From contig JAZGTN010000119.1 of NCBI GenBank assembly GCA_037783415.1, forward strand, positions 2,054,001 through 2,118,000: a DNA stretch of 64,000 bases, read 5' to 3'. The stretch comes from Leptasterias polaris (lineage: Eukaryota; Echinodermata; Asteroidea; Forcipulatida; Asteriidae). The stretch's first letter is position 1. Each line of letters begins with the position of its first letter. A model generated the notes under the pieces. It was not told the DNA's origin. It ran no database searches and worked only from the letters and a program-made list of their open reading frames with translations. Positions 8,430 through 21,369 of the stretch are shown one piece after another. A program made the translations under genes and the position numbers.

Positions 8430-9014
8430 TATATATACAACATGGTGGCGCCCTTGCAGCCATTTTTGTTGGGATTTAAACATGTCTGCCGTTTGTTTAC
8501 AATTGCAGGCGTGACAGAAATGAGTTGTTTGAGACTTCTTTCGTCAGTTATCACCGGTTTTTTTTATTGTTCGTGAAAACATCACTCCTCTGGCTGCAAA
8601 CAGTAATTATAATAAAATATAGATAGCAATAACATTGTCACTTGTTAACAGAATAATTCAACGTTTTCAAAGAGTGGCTTGCTTTTTTTTTAGGCATCCT
8701 ATTCCTACACACTTAACAGTATACAGTGTGTAAGACGGGACAAACTACGATCGACGGTACGACTATCGTGTATGACTATTTGATGAGACTGTGATGGTAA
8801 GTCACTTTCAAGAAAATCATGGGTCAACAGCGGCTGGTTGCTTCCTCAATTAGGAAGAAATAAACATGTTGTAAACATCATCATCATCATACATTACATG
8901 GCATGGTTGGTATTAACTAATAACTGAACAAGAAGAGTGGGGGAGGTGTAAACATTGCATTATTATGAATGTCAAGTTTCCGGAAAAGTCAAGTGATTCA
9001 ATTAGAGTTACACT

Positions 9015-11157
9015 CTATCGGTTTTTCCATTTTGAGAACATTCTGCTGTAATTGTGCTCCTTGTGAATCTTTGGCCCCTCATAGTTATACGATGAGTTAG
9101 TGTCCTGTGACTTTGGATTTAGTTGGCCAGGTTGATACAATTTTTTTTTAGCATAGTAAGTGTGATATCGTTCAGCTCGACACTGTGCTCGTCGCTTTTT
9201 GTAGATCTTTCCCATAACACGTTTTTTGTGATATTGTTGTTTTTTGTCCATTGCATCGAGGGCTTTTGCAGCGGGTGATCCAGCAGTAATGGGGCAATGA
9301 GTTGCCTCACACTTTTTGATAATAGAGTTTGCATGTTGGTTGTTCACCAGATGGATGGCGCTGTGATCTCTTGAAGCTCCGTTCCTTGAAAAGGTTAGTG
9401 TTCCTTTTGGATTTGTCATGGCGTAGGCATGATTCATGGATTCAGACTTCTGGGAACTTGTTCTGTACTTGGTTCTCTCTATCGCTTCGTCTCCTATGCG
9501 TTTTTCCAAAATTGTTTTAAAGATTTCCTCATCTTTAGATGTTAAAAAAAATCTGCCGCGGACATAGCGAGAGAGGTATGGGTACTTGTATTTACCGTTG
9601 CAAACATGAGAATTTTGTTTGCATTTCTCATGGTCTCCCATGTAGCAGTTCGGAATTGCATCAATCGCCTTTGCAGCCAGTCTTTTCATGCTTGCTGTGT
9701 CATTTCCGCATTTAATGGAAATATGGTGTGCCTCAGCCTGTGCTCTGTGACTCACGTCATCAGCAAATCGGTCCTGTACTCTGTTTCGGTCTCTTGCACT
9801 GTTCCCAGGGAACATGTCACTGCTAAAGTTTGCTCGGCTGACTGCCGCACAAAGCGAGCGGTTCAAGTGGGATGGGTCCAGCAGACTTTCCATTTCCTTT
9901 CCCGTTCTTCTTCTCATGACAGAATTCATTCCTTTTGCTAGACAGCCGTCAGCGTCTGTTGTTATTCTATCCACAAGAACTGGTTCCGTGCACTCCAAAA
10001 GTTTAGTCGCACATCGAACACCCCCTTCTCTCTCATCTCCCATATTGAAATGCGCTGGACGAGTAGCTGTGCACTTGTCGCCGTGCTTAGCGGATGTGCA
10101 TTGTTGACCGAATGATGATGGTGACATTTCACCACTTTTACAAAGCTTGTTTTCTTGATGGTACATTATAACAAACTTTGAAGTAGTTGCGTTCTCGCAC
10201 ACGGTGTCTCTTGTCTGTGTTGCAGGAACAAATGGGGTTTTTTTCCTACAGTTGCGCAGGGGATTATTATACTGCCTGTCCATTTCAACTGCAATTGGAC
10301 TTTCTCGTTCAAAGCCTTAGAGCTCACGGATGTCTTTCACTAGTTTCCTCTTGTCTGCCATGTCTCTGATATTTTCATTTTTGATAATTTCACCACATTT
10401 GTTCGAAATTTTTTGCAGCCCACTAGTGGATGGTACAGCTGTGTCCATTGATGTCAAGAGCCTCCTCGCACCTGCGGTTGCAATGCCAGTGTTCTGCAGG
10501 CCAACTTGGAAAGACATGTTTGGGGTTGCAGTGCGTCGTCCCCGCTTCCTACCCTCGTTAGCTATCTCACTGTAAAGTTTTGTCTTTTGTGTTTTAAAAC
10601 CACACTTTTTGCAGGACATTACCTCTGAGACGGCTAAACCTCTACGCTCTTCTGCCTCAGCCAATAGTTTAGGTTGACCATCACACTTAGGATGTGTTTG
10701 TTGATGATCAAGTACAGCTTGTGCACCCAGCTCTAGAGCTGAGTTGATGTCTACAAAACGATAACCTCCTCCTTGGTGATCAGTTCCTCTCTTGGGCAGT
10801 GGCTGGCCACATTTGTTGGCTATTGGGATCACTCCCTTGAGCTGGATCTTTGTCAACTGGAGCCATTTCTACAACTTTTGGGCGAAGGAGCATCACATTT
10901 CTGCGGTTGTCTTGTTCCATCTGTGCTGCAATGTGGCAGAAATCTCCTCGCTCTGTATTTGGGGCGGCTAAACTCAACTGCTGATGGGTTGGCCTGACAT
11001 ACCGTGGTGTAGGTATACTTTGAGTTTCACTGCCTTTGTCTTGTAGTGAATTAAATTTATTTTTCGGCTTGAACCAAGTTTTTTGCATCTTGAAAATGCC
11101 GCGTCTAGCTCTACCCATTTTTATGGCAATGGATTTGTTACAAACATTGAATGGCAT
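9015..11157 (-). pseudogene. Mutator-like transposase remnant, unit 3
   Basis: Segments at 11157-10780, 10856-10317 and 10283-9015. Both shared breaks are present; catalytic residue 16 is Thr. The translations match unit 1 as far as I can see. Confidence 0.8.
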
Positions 11158-12066
11158 CCATCATAAGTGATCTCACATTAGTTGTGGTCTAAAGCAAAAA
11201 TACTTTTAGAGTTCTCCCGATGCACAAGCTAGCTATCAGGGCCGACACTACGCTGAACGCACAAATTTCGGCCGATATGCCAAAATATATATTTTTTTTT
11301 TATTTATTTTTTTTTTTTCAATTTCAGATAAATTTCACAAAAATTCATCAAGATAAAACCATTGCCAATGCTCCATATTGGACAGTAGGACCTGTGAAAA
11401 GGCCCCCATCCCAGGGGAATTGTCTAAGATAATAGCCATCTGTTTCTGGATAGAGTTATAACTTGTCCCCATCAACCAGAAACAATCATAATGGTTTGGC
11501 CTTTTTCAACATGCCCCGCCCACGCCCCGCCCACCCTTTCCCCTTTTACCCCGTTCCAGAGGTAGAATAAAATTTGAAAGGGCAGTTAAATGTACAAAAA
11601 GTGACCTATGTGTTTTCTAAATTTTATAAAGCTCCCCATTTTAGACTAATATGAATGCATGGTTAGAAAAATTTAAGGGAAAGCAAAATGTGCCCCCCCC
11701 CCCCCCCCGGCCAGCCCCCTTCCATTTTTACAGCTTGTTCATGCCAATTAACCCCTTCTTAATGATTAATTAAATAACTTGTAAGGTTTTTATGATCCTG
11801 TGATAAAAAAGAGACATGTTAATAACTTTTTGAGTGAGGACTTGGATATAACTTCTGACTTGTCCTTAGAATGTACACAGTGTGTCGTGCAGGTTTTTCT
11901 TCTCGCATTGCTTAGAGTACATGTAAATGCTCCAACATGTTGGACCTTGTTGTAGACGAACGCAATAACATTTCACTTTTTTTTTTTCAGATATCAAGTC
12001 AGTGACTTATTCTCAACAATTTAAGCATAATTTTTTAACCATAAAGAATAATTAAGTGCCCTTATA

Positions 12067-12546
12067 GGGTGCACCACACTAAATAAGCCAGAATTAATGC
12101 GCCAAGCTACTTATCATAATTTGTAAACCCACAACTTATTTTTAATTATAACGTTTTGGGGGTCATGCAATTAATAGATTGTGTAAATATAAAAATCTAT
12201 CACAACCTGGGGGTTCTGTGCTTCAACTTTTGAGGAGACTTGATAAATTTAGGCGTTAAAGTTGGCCCTATTTGACCGGGGAAGTGGAGAAGTGCTTCAC
12301 GAAAACTGGCAGCAAGTCGGTTTTGGAAAAAAATCAAAAATCGTGTTTTTTTCTTCTGGGGTAGTTAGCAAAAATTCCAAACGGCTGACCTGCCAAAAAT
12401 TGAAAAGAATTCTGAAGTTTAGTTGTCCGGAAATATGTCTGATTGGTTTTCAAGAGGCTGAGAGACTTACACGATTTTTTGAGTATTTTTGAATAATTAT
12501 CATTTAGCATTGGTTCCTATGGGAGATCATTTAGAGGGGTGCGCCC
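12067..12546. mobile_element. MITE copy, unit 4
   Basis: 480 bp, identical ends; internal 'C' form (A7-T-C-A5). Confidence 0.87.
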
Positions 12547-13131
12547 TATATATACAACATGGTGGCGCCCTTGCAGCCATTTTTGTTGGGATTTAAACAT
12601 GTCTGCCGTTTGTTTACAATTGCAGGCGTGACAGAAATGAGTTGTTTGAGACTTCTTTCGTCAGTTATCGCCGGTTTTTTTTATTGTTCGTGAAAACATC
12701 ACTCCTCTGGCTGCAAACAGTAATTATAATAAAATATAGATAGCAATAACATTGTCACTTGTTAACAGAATAATTCAACGTTTTCAAAGAGTGGCTTGCT
12801 TTTTTTTTAGGCATCCTATTCCTACACACTTAACAGTATACAGTGTGTAAGACGGGACAAACTACGATCGACGGTACGACTATCGTGTATGACTATTTGA
12901 TGAGACTGTGATGGTAAGTCACTTTCAAGAAAATCATGGGTCAACAGCGGCTGGTTGCTTCCTCAATTAGGAAGAAATAAACATGTTGTAAACATCATCA
13001 TCATCATACATTACATGGCATGGTTGGTATTAACTAATAACTGAACAAGAAGAGTGGGGGAGGTGTAAACATTGCATTATTATGAATGTCAAGTTTCCGG
13101 AAAAGTCAAGTGATTCAATTAGAGTTACACT

Positions 13132-15274
13132 CTATCGGTTTTTCCATTTTGAGAACATTCTGCTGTAATTGTGCTCCTTGTGAATCTTTGGCCCCTCATA
13201 GTTATACGATGAGTTAGTGTCCTGTGACTTTGGATTTAGTTGGCCAGGTTGATACAATTTTTTTTTAGCATAGTAAGTGTGATATCGTTCAGCTCGACAC
13301 TGTGCTCGTCGCTTTTTGTAGATCTTTCCCATAACACGTTTTTTGTGATATTGTTGTTTTTTGTCCATTGCATCGAGGGCTTTTGCAGCGGGTGATCCAG
13401 CAGTAATGGGGCAATGAGTTGCCTCACACTTTTTGATAATAGAGTTTGCATGTTGGTTGTTCACCAGATGGATGGCGCTGTGATCTCTTGAAGCTCCGTT
13501 CCTTGAAAAGGTTAGTGTTCCTTTTGGATTTGTCATGGCGTAGGCATGATTCATGGATTCAGACTTCTGGGAACTTGTTCTGTACTTGGTTCTCTCTATC
13601 GCTTCGTCTCCTATGCGTTTTTCCAAAATTGTTTTAAAGATTTCCTCATCTTTAGATGTTAAAAAAAATCTGCCGCGGACATAGCGAGAGAGGTATGGGT
13701 ACTTGTATTTACCGTTGCAAACATGAGAATTTTGTTTGCATTTCTCATGGTCTCCCATGTAGCAGTTCGGAATTGCATCAATCGCCTTTGCAGCCAGTCT
13801 TTTCATGCTTGCTGTGTCATTTCCGCATTTAATGGAAATATGGTGTGCCTCAGCCTGTGCTCTGTGACTCACGTCATCAGCAAATCGGTCCTGTACTCTG
13901 TTTCGGTCTCTTGCACTGTTCCCAGGGAACATGTCACTGCTAAAGTTTGCTCGGCTGACTGCCGCACAAAGCGAGCGGTTCAAGTGGGATGGGTCCAGCA
14001 GACTTTCCATTTCCTTTCCCGTTCTTCTTCTCATGACAGAATTCATTCCTTTTGCTAGACAGCCGTCAGCGTCTGTTGTTATTCTATCCACAAGAACTGG
14101 TTCCGTGCACTCCAAAAGTTTAGTCGCACATCGAACACCCCCTTCTCTCTCATCTCCCATATTGAAATGCGCTGGACGAGTAGCTGTGCACTTGTCGCCG
14201 TGCTTAGCGGATGTGCATTGTTGACCGAATGATGATGGTGACATTTCACCACTTTTACAAAGCTTGTTTTCTTGATGGTACATTATAACAAACTTTGAAG
14301 TAGTTGCGTTCTCGCACACGGTGTCTCTTGTCTGTGTTGCAGGAACAAATGGGTTTTTTTTCCTACAGTTGCGCAGGGGATTATTATACTGCCTGTCCAT
14401 TTCAACTGCAATTGGACTTTCTCGTTCAAAGCCTTAGAGCTCACGGATGTCTTTCACTAGTTTCCTCTTGTCTGCCATGTCTCTGATATTTTCATTTTTG
14501 ATAATTTCACCACATTTGTTCGAAATTTTTTGCAGCCCACTAGTGGATGGTACAGCTGTGTCCATTGATGTCAAGAGCCTCCTCGCACCTGCGGTTGCAA
14601 TGCCAGTGTTCTGCAGGCCAACTTGGAAAGACATGTTTGGGGTTGCAGTGCGTCGTCCCCGCTTCCTACCCTCGTTAGCTATCTCACTGTAAAGTTTTGT
14701 CTTTTGTGTTTTAAAACCACACTTTTTGCAGGACATTACCTCTGAGACGGCTAAACCTCTACGCTCTTCTGCCTCAGCCAATAGTTTAGGTTGACCATCA
14801 CACTTAGGATGTGTTTGTTGATGATCAAGTACAGCTTGTGCACCCAGCTCTAGAGCTGAGTTGATGTCTACAAAACGATAACCTCCTCCTTGGTGATCAG
14901 TTCCTCTCTTGGGCAGTGGCTGGCCACATTTGTTGGCTATTGGGATCACTCCCTTGAGCTGGATCTTTGTCAACTGGAGCCATTTCTACAACTTTTGGGC
15001 GAAGGAGCATCACATTTCTGCGGTTGTCTTGTTCCATCTGTGCTGCAATGTGGCAGAAATCTCCTCGCTCTGTATTTGGGGCGGCTAAACTCAACTGCTG
15101 ATGGGTTGGCCTGACATACCGTGGTGTAGGTATACTTTGAGTTTCACTGCCTTTGTCTTGTAGTGAATTAAATTTATTTTTCGGCTTGAACCAAGTTTTT
15201 TGCATCTTGAAAATGCCGCGTCTAGCTCTACCCATTTTTATGGCAATGGATTTGTTACAAACATTGAATGGCAT
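13132..15274 (-). pseudogene. Mutator-like transposase remnant, unit 4
   Basis: Segments at 15274-14897, 14973-14434 and 14400-13132. Both shared breaks are present; catalytic residue 16 is Asn. Confidence 0.8.
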
Positions 15275-16186
15275 CCATCATAAGTGATCTCACATTAGTT
15301 GTGGTCTAAAGCAAAAATACTTTTAGAGTTCTCCCGATGCACAAGCTAGCTATCAGGGCCGACACTACGCTGAACGCACAAATTTCGGCCGATATGCCAA
15401 AATATATATATTTTTTTTATTATTTTTTTTTTTTTCAATTTCAGATAAATTTCACAAAAATTCATCAAGATAAAACCATTGCCAATGCTCCATATTGGAC
15501 AGTAGGACCTGTGAAAAGGCCCCCATCCCAGGGGAATTGTCTAAGATAATAGCCATCTGTTTCTGGATAGAGTTATAACTTGTCCCCATCAACCAGAAAC
15601 AATCATAATGGTTTGGCCTTTTTCAACATGCCCCGCCCACGCCCCGCCCACCCTTTCCCCTTTTACCCCGTTCCAGAGGTAGAATAAAATTTGAAAGGGC
15701 AGTTAAATGTACAAAAAGTGACCTATGTGTTTTCTAAATTTTATAAAGCTCCCCATTTTAGACTAATATGAATGCATGGTTAGAAAAATTTAATAAGGGA
15801 AAGCAAAATGTGCCCCCCCCCCCCCCCCGGCCAGCCCCCTTCCATTTTTACAGCTTGTTCATGCCAATTAACCCCTTCTTAATGATTAATTAAATAACTT
15901 GTAAGGTTTTTATGATCCTGTGATAAAAAAGAGACATGTTAATAACTTTTTGAGTGAGGACTTGGATATAACTTCTGACTTGTCCTTAGAATGTACACAG
16001 TGTGTCGTGCAGGTTTTTCTTCTCGCATTGCTTAGAGTACATGTAAATGCTCCAACATGTTGGACCTTGTTGTAGACGAACGCAATAACATTTCACTTTT
16101 TTTTTTTCAGATATCAAGTCAGTGACTTATTCTCAACAATTTAAGCATAATTTTTTAACCATAAAGAATAATTAAGTGCCCTTATA

Positions 16187-16666
16187 GGGTGCACCACACT
16201 AAATAAGCCAGAATTAATGCGCCAAGCTACTTATCATAATTTGTAAACCCACAACTTATTTTTAATTATAACGTTTTGGGGGTCATGCAATTAATAGATT
16301 GTGTAAATATAAAAATCTATCACAACCTGGGGGTTCTGTGCTTCAACTTTTGAGGAGACTTGATAAATTTAGGCGTTAAAGTTGGCCCTATTTGACCGGG
16401 GAAGTGGAGAAGTGCTTCACGAAAACTGGCAGCAAGTCGGTTTTGGAAAAAAATCAAAAATCGTGTTTTTTTCTTCTGGGGTAGTTAGCAAAAATTCCAA
16501 ACGGCTGACCTGCCAAAAATTGAAAAGAATTCTGAAGTTTAGTTGTCCGGAAATATGTCTGATTGGTTTTCAAGAGGCTGAGAGACTTACACGATTTTTT
16601 GAGTATTTTTGAATAATTATCATTTAGCATTGGTTCCTATGGGAGATCATTTAGAGGGGTGCGCCC
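16187..16666. mobile_element. MITE copy, unit 5
   Basis: 480 bp, identical ends; internal 'C' form. Confidence 0.87.
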
Positions 16667-17251
16667 TATATATACAACATGGTGGCGCCCTTGCAGCCAT
16701 TTTTGTTGGGATTTAAACATGTCTGCCGTTTGTTTACAATTGCAGGCGTGACAGAAATGAGTTGTTTGAGACTTCTTTCGTCAGTTATCGCCGGTTTTTT
16801 TTATTGTTCGTGAAAACATCACTCCTCTGGCTGCAAACAGTAATTATAATAAAATATAGATAGCAATAACATTGTCACTTGTTAACAGAATAATTCAACG
16901 TTTTCAAAGAGTGGCTTGCTTTTTTTTTAGGCATCCTATTCCTACACACTTAACAGTATACAGTGTGTAAGACGGGACAAACTACGATCGACGGTACGAC
17001 TATCGTGTATGACTATTTGATGAGACTGTGATGGTAAGTCACTTTCAAGAAAATCATGGGTCAACAGCGGCTGGTTGCTTCCTCAATTAGGAAGAAATAA
17101 ACATGTTGTAAACATCATCATCATCATACATTACATGGCATGGTTGGTATTAACTAATAACTGAACAAGAAGAGTGGGGGAGGTGTAAACATTGCATTAT
17201 TATGAATGTCAAGTTTCCGGAAAAGTCAAGTGATTCAATTAGAGTTACACT

Positions 17252-19394
17252 CTATCGGTTTTTCCATTTTGAGAACATTCTGCTGTAATTGTGCTCCTTG
17301 TGAATCTTTGGCCCCTCATAGTTATACGATGAGTTAGTGTCCTGTGACTTTGGATTTAGTTGGCCAGGTTGATACAATTTTTTTTTAGCATAGTAAGTGT
17401 GATATCGTTCAGCTCGACACTGTGCTCGTCGCTTTTTGTAGATCTTTCCCATAACACGTTTTTTGTGATATTGTTGTTTTTTGTCCATTGCATCGAGGGC
17501 TTTTGCAGCGGGTGATCCAGCAGTAATGGGGCAATGAGTTGCCTCACACTTTTTGATAATAGAGTTTGCATGTTGGTTGTTCACCAGATGGATGGCGCTG
17601 TGATCTCTTGAAGCTCCGTTCCTTGAAAAGGTTAGTGTTCCTTTTGGATTTGTCATGGCGTAGGCATGATTCATGGATTCAGACTTCTGGGAACTTGTTC
17701 TGTACTTGGTTCTCTCTATCGCTTCGTCTCCTATGCGTTTTTCCAAAATTGTTTTAAAGATTTCCTCATCTTTAGATGTTAAAAAAAATCTGCCGCGGAC
17801 ATAGCGAGAGAGGTATGGGTACTTGTATTTACCGTTGCAAACATGAGAATTTTGTTTGCATTTCTCATGGTCTCCCATGTAGCAGTTCGGAATTGCATCA
17901 ATCGCCTTTGCAGCCAGTCTTTTCATGCTTGCTGTGTCATTTCCGCATTTAATGGAAATATGGTGTGCCTCAGCCTGTGCTCTGTGACTCACGTCATCAG
18001 CAAATCGGTCCTGTACTCTGTTTCGGTCTCTTGCACTGTTCCCAGGGAACATGTCACTGCTAAAGTTTGCTCGGCTGACTGCCGCACAAAGCGAGCGGTT
18101 CAAGTGGGATGGGTCCAGCAGACTTTCCATTTCCTTTCCCGTTCTTCTTCTCATGACAGAATTCATTCCTTTTGCTAGACAGCCGTCAGCGTCTGTTGTT
18201 ATTCTATCCACAAGAACTGGTTCCGTGCACTCCAAAAGTTTAGTCGCACATCGAACACCCCCTTCTCTCTCATCTCCCATATTGAAATGCGCTGGACGAG
18301 TAGCTGTGCACTTGTCGCCGTGCTTAGCGGATGTGCATTGTTGACCGAATGATGATGGTGACATTTCACCACTTTTACAAAGCTTGTTTTCTTGATGGTA
18401 CATTATAACAAACTTTGAAGTAGTTGCGTTCTCGCACACGGTGTCTCTTGTCTGTGTTGCAGGAACAAATGGGTTTTTTTTCCTACAGTTGCGCAGGGGA
18501 TTATTATACTGCCTGTCCATTTCAACTGCAATTGGACTTTCTCGTTCAAAGCCTTAGAGCTCACGGATGTCTTTCACTAGTTTCCTCTTGTCTGCCATGT
18601 CTCTGATATTTTCATTTTTGATAATTTCACCACATTTGTTCGAAATTTTTTGCAGCCCACTAGTGGATGGTACAGCTGTGTCCATTGATGTCAAGAGCCT
18701 CCTCGCACCTGCGGTTGCAATGCCAGTGTTCTGCAGGCCAACTTGGAAAGACATGTTTGGGGTTGCAGTGCGTCGTCCCCGCTTCCTACCCTCGTTAGCT
18801 ATCTCACTGTAAAGTTTTGTCTTTTGTGTTTTAAAACCACACTTTTTGCAGGACATTACCTCTGAGACGGCTAAACCTCTACGCTCTTCTGCCTCAGCCA
18901 ATAGTTTAGGTTGACCATCACACTTAGGATGTGTTTGTTGATGATCAAGTACAGCTTGTGCACCCAGCTCTAGAGCTGAGTTGATGTCTACAAAACGATA
19001 ACCTCCTCCTTGGTGATCAGTTCCTCTCTTGGGCAGTGGCTGGCCACATTTGTTGGCTATTGGGATCACTCCCTTGAGCTGGATCTTTGTCAACTGGAGC
19101 CATTTCTACAACTTTTGGGCGAAGGAGCATCACATTTCTGCGGTTGTCTTGTTCCATCTGTGCTGCAATGTGGCAGAAATCTCCTCGCTCTGTATTTGGG
19201 GCGGCTAAACTCAACTGCTGATGGGTTGGCCTGACATACCGTGGTGTAGGTATACTTTGAGTTTCACTGCCTTTGTCTTGTAGTGAATTAAATTTATTTT
19301 TCGGCTTGAACCAAGTTTTTTGCATCTTGAAAATGCCGCGTCTAGCTCTACCCATTTTTATGGCAATGGATTTGTTACAAACATTGAATGGCAT
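17252..19394 (-). pseudogene. Mutator-like transposase remnant, unit 5
   Basis: Segments at 19394-19017, 19093-18554 and 18520-17252. Both shared breaks are present; catalytic residue 16 is Asn. Confidence 0.8.
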
Positions 19395-20304
19395 CCATCA
19401 TAAGTGATCTCACATTAGTTGTGGTCTAAAGCAAAAATACTTTTAGAGTTCTCCCGATGCACAAGCTAGCTATCAGGGCCGACACTACGCTGAACGCACA
19501 AATTTCGGCCGATATGCCAAAATATATATATTTTTTTTATTATTTTTTTTTTTTTCAATTTCAGATAAATTTCACAAAAATTCATCAAGATAAAACCATT
19601 GCCAATGCTCCATATTGGACAGTAGGACCTGTGAAAAGGCCCCCATCCCAGGGGAATTGTCTAAGATAATAGCCATCTGTTTCTGGATAGAGTTATAACT
19701 TGTCCCCATCAACCAGAAACAATCATAATGGTTTGGCCTTTTTCAACATGCCCCGCCCACGCCCCGCCCACCCTTTCCCCTTTTACCCCGTTCCAGAGGT
19801 AGAATAAAATTTGAAAGGGCAGTTAAATGTACAAAAAGTGACCTATGTGTTTTCTAAATTTTATAAAGCTCCCCATTTTAGACTAATATGAATGCATGGT
19901 TAGAAAAATTTAAGGGAAAGCAAAATGTGCCCCCCCCCCCCCCCCCGGCCAGCCCCCTTCCATTTTTACAGCTTGTTCATGCCAATTAACCCCTTCTTAA
20001 TGATTAATTAAATAACTTGTAAGGTTTTTATGATCCTGTGATAAAAAAGAGACATGTTAATAACTTTTTGAGTGAGGACTTGGATATAACTTCTGACTTG
20101 TCCTTAGAATGTACACAGTGTGTCGTGCAGGTTTTTCTTCTCGCATTGCTTAGAGTACATGTAAATGCTCCAACATGTTGGACCTTGTTGTAGACGAACG
20201 CAATAACATTTCACTTTTTTTTTTTCAGATATCAAGTCAGTGACTTATTCTCAACAATTTAAGCATAATTTTTTAACCATAAAGAATAATTAAGTGCCCT
20301 TATA

Positions 20305-20784
20305 GGGTGCACCACACTAAATAAGCCAGAATTAATGCGCCAAGCTACTTATCATAATTTGTAAACCCACAACTTATTTTTAATTATAACGTTTTGGGGG
20401 TCATGCAATTAATAGATTGTGTAAATATAAAAATCTATCACAACCTGGGGGTTCTGTGCTTCAACTTTTGAGGAGACTTGATAAATTTAGGCGTTAAAGT
20501 TGGCCCTATTTGACCGGGGAAGTGGAGAAGTGCTTCACGAAAACTGGCAGCAAGTCGGTTTTGGAAAAAAATCAAAAATCGTGTTTTTTTCTTCTGGGGT
20601 AGTTAGCAAAAATTCCAAACGGCTGACCTGCCAAAAATTGAAAAGAATTCTGAAGTTTAGTTGTCCGGAAATATGTCTGATTGGTTTTCAAGAGGCTGAG
20701 AGACTTACACGATTTTTTGAGTATTTTTGAATAATTATCATTTAGCATTGGTTCCTATGGGAGATCATTTAGAGGGGTGCGCCC
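20305..20784. mobile_element. MITE copy, unit 6
   Basis: 480 bp, identical ends; internal 'C' form. Confidence 0.87.
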
Positions 20785-21369
20785 TATATATACAACATGG
20801 TGGCGCCCTTGCAGCCATTTTTGTTGGGATTTAAACATGTCTGCCGTTTGTTTACAATTGCAGGCGTGACAGAAATGAGTTGTTTGAGACTTCTTTCGTC
20901 AGTTATCGCCGGTTTTTTTTATTGTTCGTGAAAACATCACTCCTCTGGCTGCAAACAGTAATTATAATAAAATATAGATAGCAATAACATTGTCACTTGT
21001 TAACAGAATAATTCAACGTTTTCAAAGAGTGGCTTGCTTTTTTTTTAGGCATCCTATTCCTACACACTTAACAGTATACAGTGTGTAAGACGGGACAAAC
21101 TACGATCGACGGTACGACTATCGTGTATGACTATTTGATGAGACTGTGATGGTAAGTCACTTTCAAGAAAATCATGGGTCAACAGCGGCTGGTTGCTTCC
21201 TCAATTAGGAAGAAATAAACATGTTGTAAACATCATCATCATCATACATTACATGGCATGGTTGGTATTAACTAATAACTGAACAAGAAGAGTGGGGGAG
21301 GTGTAAACATTGCATTATTATGAATGTCAAGTTTCCGGAAAAGTCAAGTGATTCAATTAGAGTTACACT

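Larger units (their letters stand above)
7751..11867 (-). repeat. Array unit 3 (long form)
   Basis: 4117 bp. Marks: poly-T interrupted as TATTTAT, poly-C of 16, G4T7 (Thr), MITE 'A' form. It has a private G-to-A change at 8553 in the non-coding part, turning TATCGCCGG into TATCACCGG. Confidence 0.95.
11868..15987 (-). repeat. Array unit 4 (long form, private TAA duplication)
   Basis: 4120 bp. Marks: poly-T with two interruptions (TATTAT), poly-C of 16, G3T8 (Asn), MITE 'C' form. A three-base duplication makes TAATAA at 15791-15796 where the other complete units have a single TAA. Confidence 0.95.
15988..20105 (-). repeat. Array unit 5 (long form)
   Basis: 4118 bp. Marks: poly-T with two interruptions as in unit 4, poly-C of 17, G3T8 (Asn), MITE 'C' form. 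It is closest to unit 4, differing by the TAA duplication and one C. Confidence 0.95.
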
